The position numbers were made by a program, and so were the translations under genes. Source: Rhodoferax mekongensis (GTDB lineage: Bacteria > Pseudomonadota > Gammaproteobacteria > Burkholderiales > Burkholderiaceae_C). From it: a DNA stretch of 64,000 nt. Each line of letters starts with the position of its first letter. Positions within the stretch are counted from its first letter, which is position 1. The notes beneath the pieces were generated by a model. The model saw only the letters and a program-made list of their open reading frames with translations. It had not been told where the DNA came from and did no database searches. Location: contig NZ_CP132507.1 of assembly GCF_032191775.1 (NCBI RefSeq), positions 831,001-895,000 of the forward strand, in the 5' to 3' direction. This document shows, piece by piece, positions 45,275 to 60,200 of the stretch.

Positions 45275-48200
45275 TCAGTCCAGCAAGAGGGTCCCGTTCC
45301 TGATCAGAGTTTGAAGTAGCAAGGTTTCATTTCCACTGGTTGTACCTACTGCAGTGTACAAATTCACATTGTTCAGAATAATGCGTTGATCTTCGGCTGC
45401 GGCTGAGTATGTGCCTCCTGTGAATCCACCAGTTGTGCTGATCCGAATCTCGGTGTTACTTCCATTGATATTGATATCAATGTAGTTCAGTAAGTTGGAA
45501 ATGGACACGTCAGTGGCTGCGCTTCCGCTGTTGCCGGACGACGTGTGTTCGCCGACGAGTAGTTCCCTCAAGTCCAAGATATCGCCGCCTCCGGTCGGCG
45601 CACCGGTTCCGTTGTCGACGTTGCTGTAACCACTACCGTAGGTAAAGTCAGTTATTCGGTCGATGGCCGGAGCACCGGCAGTGCCTCCGTCATTGAGCCG
45701 CCAAGCGAAGGTGTCCGATCCAGCTCCGCCTGTGAGGATGTCATTTCCTTTTCCACCAATGATGAAGTCGTTTCCGTCAAGACCACTTATCGTATTGGCG
45801 GCATTGTTGCCTTCGATACGGTTGTCCGATGTGTTGCCTGTTAGGTTGATAGCTCCGCCGTCATAGGCAGTCAGGTTTTCAAGATTGGCTCCAAGAACGT
45901 ATGTGGTGTTGGCGTTGGCAGCCACGTAGGTCGAGTCGAGCTGTACCGTATCAGAGCCTGATCCCGCCGCTTCTACGATCGTGTCTAGAGTGTCGCTTAA
46001 CTTATAGAAGTCGTCTCCAGCGCCCCCTGTGAGCGTATCTGCGCCTGCGCCACCGATCAAAAGATCATTGCCGTTACCGCCGTTCAGGATGTCATTTCCA
46101 GCGCCACCCTCCAAGGTGTCAGCAGCATCGCCTCCATTCAGTGTGTCGTTACCATCTCCTCCCATTAGATAGTCCCGCCCGGTTCCACCTGTTAATGTGT
46201 CGTTCCCCGCACCTCCATCCAAGATGGATCCCGTTCGTAGTTGCCATGTCGACGTTGTTCCGTCATAGACCAAGTCTTGAATCCTTGTGTCGGCAATGGT
46301 GGGTGCTGACTCGTTGCTGAACATGGCTGTGTTTGTCAAGGACATCACTTGCCAAGTACTGGAACTGCTCGACTTGTACTCAATGCGAAGGCGGGAGTTG
46401 CCACCTTGCTCCCAGTACAAAAGCTCTAAAGACTGTAGGCCGCCCGCCAAGTCCCCCAGTTGCACGTTTTTGAAAATTCGCGTGGTTGGGCCTTGGTTTC
46501 CGTCATATTCCAGCAGAGTGTGACCCTCAACGTTTAGTCGGAAGCCATCGTCTGCGGTTACGCGGAAATCATATGAACCTGGTTGTGTATAGAACTTGCC
46601 TGATATACGTATTGCGGCATCAGTTGTCGTTCCGAGTCCTGATGTGCCATTCGTATTGCCTGCACCGGTTTGAACTAACCCAGTGGACAGGTCTTGATCC
46701 AGGAAGTTGCTGAGCGCGCGAGTCGTTGAGTTCGCATTGTTGTCTTTTGCCAACAATGCGTTTCCAGCCGCGACGTTCTGGTTGGATCCCAGTGATGAGT
46801 TCACCGTCGGGTTAAATCCATAGTCAATGCTTCGTGCTTTGAAGCTCACGTCGGCGACATTTGCATTTGCAGTGGTAGATGTGCCGACAATCTTTCCGCC
46901 GCCCGCCAGTGCATTTCGCCCGTCTATGATGGTGTACATGTCTTCGACAGAGTTCAAATTGCCTGCTGCAAGGTGATTCCCAAAGGTGGCAGTACCATCA
47001 TCGCTATGGGTACGTCCCGTAGCTGTTGCCGTTTCGTTATAGCCATAGTATTCGCCATTGAATCCGGTTGCAGCCCCTGTAAGGGGTACCACAGTCGGTG
47101 GTGGAGCAACCGTATCCTGGGTACCTGTGACATTGATGGTCAAAGTTGTTGTGCTAGTCGCACCATTGTTGTCAGTGATTGTGTAGGTAAATACATCCTG
47201 AGCAACTTGTCCAGCGGTCAAGTTGTTAGTGGCGGGACGAGTGTTGTCGAGCGTGTAGGTATAGCTGCCATTCGAACCTATGCTCACAGTACCGTAGGTT
47301 CCGCTTAGAACAGTACCCACGTTTCCTACTGCCGAGGAAACAGTGCCTACTGCTACGCCTGTCACGCTGATACTCGATCCGCTATCAGGGTCGTAATCTT
47401 GTCCTGCAGTTCCGGGTGTGACGTTCCCAGTCACAACTGTAGGCGCTGTAGTTGTCCCCTCCGACACTGAGTTTGTGTCAGCAACAGCCACAGGCTTGTC
47501 GTTGGTGCCGTTGATGGTCACAGTGACCGTCTGGTCCTTGAAGGCCCCGAAATCATCGGTGACGCGAATGACATAGGTCTGTGTGACCGACTGGCCTTCC
47601 TTGAGCGCCTGCGTGGCAGCCAAGGAATTGTCCAAGGTGTACGTCCATACTCCGTTGATTAAAGAGATGGTGCCGTAGGTGGAGCTGGGAGTGCCCTGGA
47701 TGGTCCAGGTCTGGGTCGCGCCGCTGTCCACATCGGAGGCGGCGAGGGTGCCAGTTGCCGTCACAGTGCCAGCCACTGCGGTACCGTCATCGAGATTGCC
47801 TGCTTCGGTCACGGTGCCCACCAGAGCAGTCGCTGCATTGGTGATCACCGGAGCGTCGTTGGTGCCGTTGATGGTCACAGTGACCGTCTGGTCCTTGAAG
47901 GCCCCGAAATCATCGGTGACGCGAATGACATAGGTCTGTGTGACCGACTGGCCTTCCTTGAGCGCCTGCGTGGCAGCCAAGGAATTGTCCAAGGTGTACG
48001 TCCATACTCCGTTGACTAAAGAGATGGTGCCGTAGGTGGTGCTGGGAGTGCCCTGGATGGTCCAGGTCTGGGTCGCGCCGCTGTCCACATCGGAGGCGGC
48101 GAGGGTGCCAGTTGCCGTCACAGTGCCAGCCACTGCGGTACCGTCATCGAGATTGCCTGCTTCGGTCACGGTGCCCACCAGAGCAGTCGCTGCATTGGTG

Positions 48201-51200
48201 ATCACCGGAGCGTCGTTGGTGCCGGTGACCGTCATGGTAACGGTGGTGGTGGAGAAGGAGCCGTCGGAGTCCTTCAAGGTGTAGCTGAAGACATCCTGCT
48301 TGGAGTCGCCCACATTGAGGGCTTGAGCGGCGGCATTGGTGACATAGGTGTAGGAGCCGTCGGCATTGATGGTCAGGGTGCCGTAGGTGCCAGCCAGGGC
48401 CGAGCCCACGCCGGTGGTGATCTGAGCGGCGCCGGCATTGCCCACCTGTGCGCCGGTGACGGTGGCGGAGTCCGCGCCCAGGGTATCGGCGCTGGCATTG
48501 GTGCCGGTGACCACATTGCCGGTGATGCCGGTGTCGTCCTCGGAGACGGTGCGGGAGTCGGCCACGGCCACGGGGGCGGTATCGGTGATGCGGATATCCA
48601 GGCTGGAGGCGGAGTTGGTATCGCCCTGAGGATCGGTGACGACCAGATTGAAATGCTCGATCACATTGCCGGCAGTGTGGTTGGTGCTGGTGCCGGTGGG
48701 GTCATAGCTGTAGGAGACCACACCGGTGGAGCTGTTGTAGCCGGTGAGCGTCAAAGTGCCGTTGGAGCCTGTGACGGTAATGGGAGCGGCGGGGGTGGCC
48801 GCGGAGAGAGCCGCAGCCGTGATCACGGTGGAGCCGATGGTCAGAGAGGTCAGGCCATCGGGAGCGGAGATGGTGAAAGAGCCATTGACCGTGGCGTTCT
48901 CGGCCACGGAGAGGTCGGAGCCGCCCACGCCGGTGCCGTCATTGGGGATGGAGACGGTGGGGGTGCCTTCGGAGGCGCCGGTGACCGTCATGGTGACGGT
49001 GGTGGTGGAGAAGGAGCCGTCGGAGTCCTTCAAGGTGTAGCTGAAGACATCCTGCTTGGAGTCGCCCACATTGAGGGCTTGAGCGGCGGCATTGGTGACA
49101 TAGGTGTAGGAGCCGTCGGCATTGATGGTCAGGGTGCCGTAGGTGCCAGCCAGGGCCGAGCCCACGCCGGTGGTGATCTGAGCGGCGCCGGCATTGCCCA
49201 CCTGTGCGCCGGTGACGGTGGCGGAGTCCGCGCCCAGGGTATCGGCGCTGGCATTGGTGCCGGTGACCACATTGCCGGTGATGCCGGTGTCGTCCTCGGA
49301 GACGGTGCGGGAGTCGGCCACGGCCACGGGGGCGGTATCGGTGATGCGGATATCCAGGCTGGAGGCGGAGTTGGTATCGCCCTGAGGATCGGTGACGACC
49401 AGATTGAAATGCTCGATCACATTGCCGGCAGTGTGGTTGGTGCTGGTGCCGGTGGGGTCATAGCTGTAGGAGACCACACCGGTGGAGCTGTTGTAGCCGG
49501 TGAGCGTCAAAGTGCCGTTGGAGCCTGTGACGGTAATGGGAGCGGCGGGGGTGGCCGCGGAGAGAGCCGCAGCCGTGATCACGGTGGAGCCGATGGTCAG
49601 AGAGGTCAGGCCATCGGGAGCGGAGATGGTGAAAGAGCCATTGACCGTGGCGTTCTCGGCCACGGAGAGGTCGGAGCCGCCCACGCCGGTGCCGTCATTG
49701 GGGATGGAGACGGTGGGGGTGCCTTCGGAGGCGCCGGTGACCGTCATGGTGACGGTGGTGGTGGAGAAGGAGCCGTCGGAGTCCTTCAAGGTGTAGCTGA
49801 AGACATCCTGCTTGGAGTCGCCCACATTGAGGGCTTGAGCGGCGGCATTGGTGACATAGGTGTAGGAGCCGTCGGCATTGATGGTCAGGGTGCCGTAGGT
49901 GCCAGCCAGGGCCGAGCCCACGCCGGTGGTGATCTGAGCGGCGCCGGCATTGCCCACCTGTGCGCCGGTGACGGTGGCGGAGTCCGCGCCCAGGGTATCG
50001 GCGCTGGCATTGGTGCCGGTGACCACATTGCCGGTGATGCCGGTGTCGTCCTCGGAGACGGTGCGGGAGTCGGCCACGGCCACGGGGGCGGTATCGGTGA
50101 TGCGGATATCCAGGCTGGAGGCGGAGTTGGTATCGCCCTGAGGATCGGTGACGACCAGATTGAAATGCTCGATCACATTGCCGGCAGTGTGGTTGGTGCT
50201 GGTGCCGGTGGGGTCATAGCTGTAGGAGACCACACCGGTGGAGCTGTTGTAGCCGGTGAGCGTCAAAGTGCCGTTGGAGCCTGTGACGGTAATGGGAGCG
50301 GCGGGGGTGGCCGCGGAGAGAGCCGCAGCCGTGATCACGGTGGAGCCGATGGTCAGAGAGGTCAGGCCATCGGGAGCGGAGATGGTGAAAGAGCCATTGA
50401 CCGTGGCGTTCTCGGCCACGGAGAGGTCGGAGCCGCCCACGCCGGTGCCGTCATTGGGGATGGAGACGGTGGGGGTGCCTTCGGAGGCGCCGGTGACCGT
50501 CATGGTGACGGTGGTGGTGGAGAAGGAGCCGTCGGAGTCCTTCAAGGTGTAGCTGAAGACATCCTGCTTGGAGTCGCCCACATTGAGGGCTTGAGCGGCG
50601 GCATTGGTGACATAGGTGTAGGAGCCGTCGGCATTGATGGTCAGGGTGCCGTAGGTGCCAGCCAGGGCCGAGCCCACGCCGGTGGTGATCTGAGCGGCGC
50701 CGGCATTGCCCACCTGTGCGCCGGTGACGGTGGCGGAGTCCGCGCCCAGGGTATCGGCGCTGGCATTGGTGCCGGTGACCACATTGCCGGTGATGCCGGT
50801 GTCGTCCTCGGAGACGGTGCGGGAGTCGGCCACGGCCACGGGGGCGGTATCGGTGATGCGGATATCCAGGCTGGAGGCGGAGTTGGTATCGCCCTGAGGA
50901 TCGGTGACGACCAGATTGAAATGCTCGATCACATTGCCGGCAGTGTGGTTGGTGCTGGTGCCGGTGGGGTCATAGCTGTAGGAGACCACACCGGTGGAGC
51001 TGTTGTAGCCGGTGAGCGTCAAAGTGCCGTTGGAGCCTGTGACGGTAATGGGAGCGGCGGGGGTGGCCGCGGAGAGAGCCGCAGCCGTGATCACGGTGGA
51101 GCCGATGGTCAGAGAGGTCAGGCCATCGGGAGCGGAGATGGTGAAAGAGCCATTGACCGTGGCGTTCTCGGCCACGGAGAGGTCGGAGCCGCCCACGCCG

Positions 51201-54200
51201 GTGCCGTCATTGGGGATGGAGACGGTGGGGGTGCCTTCGGAGGCGCCGGTGACCGTCATGGTGACGGTGGTGGTGGAGAAGGAGCCGTCGGAGTCCTTCA
51301 AGGTGTAGCTGAAGACATCCTGCTTGGAGTCGCCCACATTGAGGGCTTGAGCGGCGGCATTGGTGACATAGGTGTAGGAGCCGTCGGCATTGATGGTCAG
51401 GGTGCCGTAGGTGCCAGCCAGGGCCGAGCCCACGCCGGTGGTGATCTGAGCGGCGCCGGCATTGCCCACCTGTGCGCCGGTGACGGTGGCGGAGTCCGCG
51501 CCCAGGGTATCGGCGCTGGCATTGGTGCCGGTGACCACATTGCCGGTGATGCCGGTGTCGTCCTCGGAGACGGTGCGGGAGTCGGCCACGGCCACGGGGG
51601 CGGTATCGGTGATGCGGATATCCAGGCTGGAGGCGGAGTTGGTATCGCCCTGAGGATCGGTGACGACCAGATTGAAATGCTCGATCACATTGCCGGCAGT
51701 GTGGTTGGTGCTGGTGCCGGTGGGGTCATAGCTGTAGGAGACCACACCGGTGGAGCTGTTGTAGCCGGTGAGCGTCAAAGTGCCGTTGGAGCCTGTGACG
51801 GTAATGGGAGCGGCGGGGGTGGCCGCGGAGAGAGCCGCAGCCGTGATCACGGTGGAGCCGATGGTCAGAGAGGTCAGGCCATCGGGAGCGGAGATGGTGA
51901 AAGAGCCATTGACCGTGGCGTTCTCGGCCACGGAGAGGTCGGAGCCGCCCACGCCGGTGCCGTCATTGGGGATGGAGACGGTGGGGGTGCCTTCGGAGGC
52001 GCCGGTGACCGTCATGGTGACGGTGGTGGTGGAGAAGGAGCCGTCGGAGTCCTTCAAGGTGTAGCTGAAGACATCCTGCTTGGAGTCGCCCACATTGAGG
52101 GCTTGAGCGGCGGCATTGGTGACATAGGTGTAGGAGCCGTCGGCATTGATGGTCAGGGTGCCGTAGGTGCCAGCCAGGGCCGAGCCCACGCCGGTGGTGA
52201 TCTGAGCGGCGCCGGCATTGCCCACCTGTGCGCCGGTGACGGTGGCGGAGTCCGCGCCCAGGGTATCGGCGCTGGCATTGGTGCCGGTGACCACATTGCC
52301 GGTGATGCCGGTGTCGTCCTCGGAGACGGTGCGGGAGTCGGCCACGGCCACGGGGGCGGTATCGGTGATGCGGATATCCAGGCTGGAGGCGGAGTTGGTA
52401 TCGCCCTGAGGATCGGTGACGACCAGATTGAAATGCTCGATCACATTGCCGGCAGTGTGGTTGGTGCTGGTGCCGGTGGGGTCATAGCTGTAGGAGACCA
52501 CACCGGTGGAGCTGTTGTAGCCGGTGAGCGTCAAAGTGCCGTTGGAGCCTGTGACGGTAATGGGAGCGGCGGGGGTGGCCGCGGAGAGAGCCGCAGCCGT
52601 GATCACGGTGGAGCCGATGGTCAGAGAGGTCAGGCCATCGGGAGCGGAGATGGTGAAAGAGCCATTGACCGTGGCGTTCTCGGCCACGGAGAGGTCGGAG
52701 CCGCCCACGCCGGTGCCGTCATTGGGGATGGAGACGGTGGGGGTGCCTTCGGAGGCGCCGGTGACCGTCATGGTGACGGTGGTGGTGGAGAAGGAGCCGT
52801 CGGAGTCCTTCAAGGTGTAGCTGAAGACATCCTGCTTGGAGTCGCCCACATTGAGGGCTTGAGCGGCGGCATTGGTGACATAGGTGTAGGAGCCGTCGGC
52901 ATTGATGGTCAGGGTGCCGTAGGTGCCAGCCAGGGCCGAGCCCACGCCGGTGGTGATCTGAGCGGCGCCGGCATTGCCCACCTGTGCGCCGGTGACGGTG
53001 GCGGAGTCCGCGCCCAGGGTATCGGCGCTGGCATTGGTGCCGGTGACCACATTGCCGGTGATGCCGGTGTCGTCCTCGGAGACGGTGCGGGAGTCGGCCA
53101 CGGCCACGGGGGCGGTATCGGTGATGCGGATATCCAGGCTGGAGGCGGAGTTGGTATCGCCCTGAGGATCGGTGACGACCAGATTGAAATGCTCGATCAC
53201 ATTGCCGGCAGTGTGGTTGGTGCTGGTGCCGGTGGGGTCATAGCTGTAGGAGACCACACCGGTGGAGCTGTTGTAGCCGGTGAGCGTCAAAGTGCCGTTG
53301 GAGCCTGTGACGGTAATGGGAGCGGCGGGGGTGGCCGCGGAGAGAGCCGCAGCCGTGATCACGGTGGAGCCGATGGTCAGAGAGGTCAGGCCATCGGGAG
53401 CGGAGATGGTGAAAGAGCCATTGACCGTGGCGTTCTCGGCCACGGAGAGGTCGGAGCCGCCCACGCCGGTGCCGTCATTGGGGATGGAGACGGTGGGGGT
53501 GCCTTCGGAGGCGCCGGTGACCGTCATGGTGACGGTGGTGGTGGAGAAGGAGCCGTCGGAGTCCTTCAAGGTGTAGCTGAAGACATCCTGCTTGGAGTCG
53601 CCCACATTGAGGGCTTGAGCGGCGGCATTGGTGACATAGGTGTAGGAGCCGTCGGCATTGATGGTCAGGGTGCCGTAGGTGCCAGCCAGGGCCGAGCCCA
53701 CGCCGGTGGTGATCTGAGCGGCGCCGGCATTGCCCACCTGTGCGCCGGTGACGGTGGCGGAGTCCGCGCCCAGGGTATCGGCGCTGGCATTGGTGCCGGT
53801 GACCACATTGCCGGTGATGCCGGTGTCGTCCTCGGAGACGGTGCGGGAGTCGGCCACGGCCACGGGGGCGGTATCGGTGATGCGGATATCCAGGCTGGAG
53901 GCGGAGTTGGTATCGCCCTGAGGATCGGTGACGACCAGATTGAAATGCTCGATCACATTGCCGGCAGTGTGGTTGGTGCTGGTGCCGGTGGGGTCATAGC
54001 TGTAGGAGACCACACCGGTGGAGCTGTTGTAGCCGGTGAGCGTCAAAGTGCCGTTGGAGCCTGTGACGGTAATGGGAGCGGCGGGGGTGGCCGCGGAGAG
54101 AGCCGCAGCCGTGATCACGGTGGAGCCGATGGTCAGAGAGGTCAGGCCATCGGGAGCGGAGATGGTGAAAGAGCCATTGACCGTGGCGTTCTCGGCCACG

Positions 54201-57200
54201 GAGAGGTCGGAGCCGCCCACGCCGGTGCCGTCATTGGGGATGGAGACGGTGGGGGTGCCTTCGGAGGCGCCGGTGACCGTCATGGTGACGGTGGTGGTGG
54301 AGAAGGAGCCGTCGGAGTCCTTCAAGGTGTAGCTGAAGACATCCTGCTTGGAGTCGCCCACATTGAGGGCTTGAGCGGCGGCATTGGTGACATAGGTGTA
54401 GGAGCCGTCGGCATTGATGGTCAGGGTGCCGTAGGTGCCAGCCAGGGCCGAGCCCACGCCGGTGGTGATCTGAGCGGCGCCGGCATTGCCCACCTGTGCG
54501 CCGGTGACGGTGGCGGAGTCCGCGCCCAGGGTATCGGCGCTGGCATTGGTGCCGGTGACCACATTGCCGGTGATGCCGGTGTCGTCCTCGGAGACGGTGC
54601 GGGAGTCGGCCACGGCCACGGGGGCGGTATCGGTGATGCGGATATCCAGGCTGGAGGCGGAGTTGGTATCGCCCTGAGGATCGGTGACGACCAGATTGAA
54701 ATGCTCGATCACATTGCCGGCAGTGTGGTTGGTGCTGGTGCCGGTGGGGTCATAGCTGTAGGAGACCACACCGGTGGAGCTGTTGTAGCCGGTGAGCGTC
54801 AAAGTGCCGTTGGAGCCTGTGACGGTAATGGGAGCGGCGGGGGTGGCCGCGGAGAGAGCCGCAGCCGTGATCACGGTGGAGCCGATGGTCAGAGAGGTCA
54901 GGCCATCGGGAGCGGAGATGGTGAAAGAGCCATTGACCGTGGCGTTCTCGGCCACGGAGAGGTCGGAGCCGCCCACGCCGGTGCCGTCATTGGGGATGGA
55001 GACGGTGGGGGTGCCTTCGGAGGCGCCGGTGACCGTCATGGTGACGGTGGTGGTGGAGAAGGAGCCGTCGGAGTCCTTCAAGGTGTAGCTGAAGACATCC
55101 TGCTTGGAGTCGCCCACATTGAGGGCTTGAGCGGCGGCATTGGTGACATAGGTGTAGGAGCCGTCGGCATTGATGGTCAGGGTGCCGTAGGTGCCAGCCA
55201 GGGCCGAGCCCACGCCGGTGGTGATCTGAGCGGCGCCGGCATTGCCCACCTGTGCGCCGGTGACGGTGGCGGAGTCCGCGCCCAGGGTATCGGCGCTGGC
55301 ATTGGTGCCGGTGACCACATTGCCGGTGATGCCGGTGTCGTCCTCGGAGACGGTGCGGGAGTCGGCCACGGCCACGGGGGCGGTATCGGTGATGCGGATA
55401 TCCAGGCTGGAGGCGGAGTTGGTATCGCCCTGAGGATCGGTGACGACCAGATTGAAATGCTCGATCACATTGCCGGCAGTGTGGTTGGTGCTGGTGCCGG
55501 TGGGGTCATAGCTGTAGGAGACCACACCGGTGGAGCTGTTGTAGCCGGTGAGCGTCAAAGTGCCGTTGGAGCCTGTGACGGTAATGGGAGCGGCGGGGGT
55601 GGCCGCGGAGAGAGCCGCAGCCGTGATCACGGTGGAGCCGATGGTCAGAGAGGTCAGGCCATCGGGAGCGGAGATGGTGAAAGAGCCATTGACCGTGGCG
55701 TTCTCGGCCACGGAGAGGTCGGAGCCGCCCACGCCGGTGCCGTCATTGGGGATGGAGACGGTGGGGGTGCCTTCGGAGGCGCCGGTGACCGTCATGGTGA
55801 CGGTGGTGGTGGAGAAGGAGCCGTCGGAGTCCTTCAAGGTGTAGCTGAAGACATCCTGCTTGGAGTCGCCCACATTGAGGGCTTGAGCGGCGGCATTGGT
55901 GACATAGGTGTAGGAGCCGTCGGCATTGATGGTCAGGGTGCCGTAGGTGCCAGCCAGGGCCGAGCCCACGCCGGTGGTGATCTGAGCGGCGCCGGCATTG
56001 CCCACCTGTGCGCCGGTGACGGTGGCGGAGTCCGCGCCCAGGGTATCGGCGCTGGCATTGGTGCCGGTGACCACATTGCCGGTGATGCCGGTGTCGTCCT
56101 CGGAGACGGTGCGGGAGTCGGCCACGGCCACGGGGGCGGTATCGGTGATGCGGATATCCAGGCTGGAGGCGGAGTTGGTATCGCCCTGAGGATCGGTGAC
56201 GACCAGATTGAAATGCTCGATCACATTGCCGGCAGTGTGGTTGGTGCTGGTGCCGGTGGGGTCATAGCTGTAGGAGACCACACCGGTGGAGCTGTTGTAG
56301 CCGGTGAGCGTCAAAGTGCCGTTGGAGCCTGTGACGGTAATGGGAGCGGCGGGGGTGGCCGCGGAGAGAGCCGCAGCCGTGATCACGGTGGAGCCGATGG
56401 TCAGAGAGGTCAGGCCATCGGGAGCGGAGATGGTGAAAGAGCCATTGACCGTGGCGTTCTCGGCCACGGAGAGGTCGGAGCCGCCCACGCCGGTGCCGTC
56501 ATTGGGGATGGAGACGGTGGGGGTGCCTTCGGAGGCGCCGGTGACCGTCATGGTGACGGTGGTGGTGGAGAAGGAGCCGTCGGAGTCCTTCAAGGTGTAG
56601 CTGAAGACATCCTGCTTGGAGTCGCCCACATTGAGGGCTTGAGCGGCGGCATTGGTGACATAGGTGTAGGAGCCGTCGGCATTGATGGTCAGGGTGCCGT
56701 AGGTGCCAGCCAGGGCCGAGCCCACGCCGGTGGTGATCTGAGCGGCGCCGGCATTGCCCACCTGTGCGCCGGTGACGGTGGCGGAGTCCGCGCCCAGGGT
56801 ATCGGCGCTGGCATTGGTGCCGGTGACCACATTGCCGGTGATGCCGGTGTCGTCCTCGGAGACGGTGCGGGAGTCGGCCACGGCCACGGGGGCGGTATCG
56901 GTGATGCGGATATCCAGGCTGGAGGCGGAGTTGGTATCGCCCTGAGGATCGGTGACGACCAGATTGAAATGCTCGATCACATTGCCGGCAGTGTGGTTGG
57001 TGCTGGTGCCGGTGGGGTCATAGCTGTAGGAGACCACACCGGTGGAGCTGTTGTAGCCGGTGAGCGTCAAAGTGCCGTTGGAGCCTGTGACGGTAATGGG
57101 AGCGGCGGGGGTGGCCGCGGAGAGAGCCGCAGCCGTGATCACGGTGGAGCCGATGGTCAGAGAGGTCAGGCCATCGGGAGCGGAGATGGTGAAAGAGCCA

Positions 57201-60200
57201 TTGACCGTGGCGTTCTCGGCCACGGAGAGGTCGGAGCCGCCCACGCCGGTGCCGTCATTGGGGATGGAGACGGTGGGGGTGCCTTCGGAGGCGCCGGTGA
57301 CCGTCATGGTGACGGTGGTGGTGGAGAAGGAGCCGTCGGAGTCCTTCAAGGTGTAGCTGAAGACATCCTGCTTGGAGTCGCCCACATTGAGGGCTTGAGC
57401 GGCGGCATTGGTGACATAGGTGTAGGAGCCGTCGGCATTGATGGTCAGGGTGCCGTAGGTGCCAGCCAGGGCCGAGCCCACGCCGGTGGTGATCTGAGCG
57501 GCGCCGGCATTGCCCACCTGTGCGCCGGTGACGGTGGCGGAGTCCGCGCCCAGGGTATCGGCGCTGGCATTGGTGCCGGTGACCACATTGCCGGTGATGC
57601 CGGTGTCGTCCTCGGAGACGGTGCGGGAGTCGGCCACGGCCACGGGGGCGGTATCGGTGATGCGGATATCCAGGCTGGAGGCGGAGTTGGTATCGCCCTG
57701 AGGATCGGTGACGACCAGATTGAAATGCTCGATCACATTGCCGGCAGTGTGGTTGGTGCTGGTGCCGGTGGGGTCATAGCTGTAGGAGACCACACCGGTG
57801 GAGCTGTTGTAGCCGGTGAGCGTCAAAGTGCCGTTGGAGCCTGTGACGGTAATGGGAGCGGCGGGGGTGGCCGCGGAGAGAGCCGCAGCCGTGATCACGG
57901 TGGAGCCGATGGTCAGAGAGGTCAGGCCATCGGGAGCGGAGATGGTGAAAGAGCCATTGACCGTGGCGTTCTCGGCCACGGAGAGGTCGGAGCCGCCCAC
58001 GCCGGTGCCGTCATTGGGGATGGAGACGGTGGGGGTGCCTTCGGAGGCGCCGGTGACCGTCATGGTGACGGTGGTGGTGGAGAAGGAGCCGTCGGAGTCC
58101 TTCAAGGTGTAGCTGAAGACATCCTGCTTGGAGTCGCCCACATTGAGGGCTTGAGCGGCGGCATTGGTGACATAGGTGTAGGAGCCGTCGGCATTGATGG
58201 TCAGGGTGCCGTAGGTGCCAGCCAGGGCCGAGCCCACGCCGGTGGTGATCTGAGCGGCGCCGGCATTGCCCACCTGTGCGCCGGTGACGGTGGCGGAGTC
58301 CGCGCCCAGGGTATCGGCGCTGGCATTGGTGCCGGTGACCACATTGCCGGTGATGCCGGTGTCGTCCTCGGAGACGGTGCGGGAGTCGGCCACGGCCACG
58401 GGGGCGGTATCGGTGATGCGGATATCCAGGCTGGAGGCGGAGTTGGTATCGCCCTGAGGATCGGTGACGACCAGATTGAAATGCTCGATCACATTGCCGG
58501 CAGTGTGGTTGGTGCTGGTGCCGGTGGGGTCATAGCTGTAGGAGACCACACCGGTGGAGCTGTTGTAGCCGGTGAGCGTCAAAGTGCCGTTGGAGCCTGT
58601 GACGGTAATGGGAGCGGCGGGGGTGGCCGCGGAGAGAGCCGCAGCCGTGATCACGGTGGAGCCGATGGTCAGAGAGGTCAGGCCATCGGGAGCGGAGATG
58701 GTGAAAGAGCCATTGACCGTGGCGTTCTCGGCCACGGAGAGGTCGGAGCCGCCCACGCCGGTGCCGTCATTGGGGATGGAGACGGTGGGGGTGCCTTCGG
58801 AGGCGCCGGTGACCGTCATGGTGACGGTGGTGGTGGAGAAGGAGCCGTCGGAGTCCTTCAAGGTGTAGCTGAAGACATCCTGCTTGGAGTCGCCCACATT
58901 GAGGGCTTGAGCGGCGGCATTGGTGACATAGGTGTAGGAGCCGTCGGCATTGATGGTCAGGGTGCCGTAGGTGCCAGCCAGGGCCGAGCCCACGCCGGTG
59001 GTGATCTGAGCGGCGCCGGCATTGCCCACCTGTGCGCCGGTGACGGTGGCGGAGTCCGCGCCCAGGGTATCGGCGCTGGCATTGGTGCCGGTGACCACAT
59101 TGCCGGTGATGCCGGTGTCGTCCTCGGAGACGGTGCGGGAGTCGGCCACGGCCACGGGGGCGGTATCGGTGATGCGGATATCCAGGCTGGAGGCGGAGTT
59201 GGTATCGCCCTGAGGATCGGTGACGACCAGATTGAAATGCTCGATCACATTGCCGGCAGTGTGGTTGGTGCTGGTGCCGGTGGGGTCATAGCTGTAGGAG
59301 ACCACACCGGTGGAGCTGTTGTAGCCGGTGAGCGTCAAAGTGCCGTTGGAGCCTGTGACGGTAATGGGAGCGGCGGGGGTGGCCGCGGAGAGAGCCGCAG
59401 CCGTGATCACGGTGGAGCCGATGGTCAGAGAGGTCAGGCCATCGGGAGCGGAGATGGTGAAAGAGCCATTGACCGTGGCGTTCTCGGCCACGGAGAGGTC
59501 GGAGCCGCCCACGCCGGTGCCGTCATTGGGGATGGAGACGGTGGGGGTGCCTTCGGAGGCGCCGGTGACCGTCATGGTGACGGTGGTGGTGGAGAAGGAG
59601 CCGTCGGAGTCCTTCAAGGTGTAGCTGAAGACATCCTGCTTGGAGTCGCCCACATTGAGGGCTTGAGCGGCGGCATTGGTGACATAGGTGTAGGAGCCGT
59701 CGGCATTGATGGTCAGGGTGCCGTAGGTGCCAGCCAGGGCCGAGCCCACGCCGGTGGTGATCTGAGCGGCGCCGGCATTGCCCACCTGTGCGCCGGTGAC
59801 GGTGGCGGAGTCCGCGCCCAGGGTATCGGCGCTGGCATTGGTGCCGGTGACCACATTGCCGGTGATGCCGGTGTCGTCCTCGGAGACGGTGCGGGAGTCG
59901 GCCACGGCCACGGGGGCGGTATCGGTGATGCGGATATCCAGGCTGGAGGCGGAGTTGGTATCGCCCTGAGGATCGGTGACGACCAGATTGAAATGCTCGA
60001 TCACATTGCCGGCAGTGTGGTTGGTGCTGGTGCCGGTGGGGTCATAGCTGTAGGAGACCACACCGGTGGAGCTGTTGTAGCCGGTGAGCGTCAAAGTGCC
60101 GTTGGAGCCTGTGACGGTAATGGGAGCGGCGGGGGTGGCCGCGGAGAGAGCCGCAGCCGTGATCACGGTGGAGCCGATGGTCAGAGAGGTCAGGCCATCG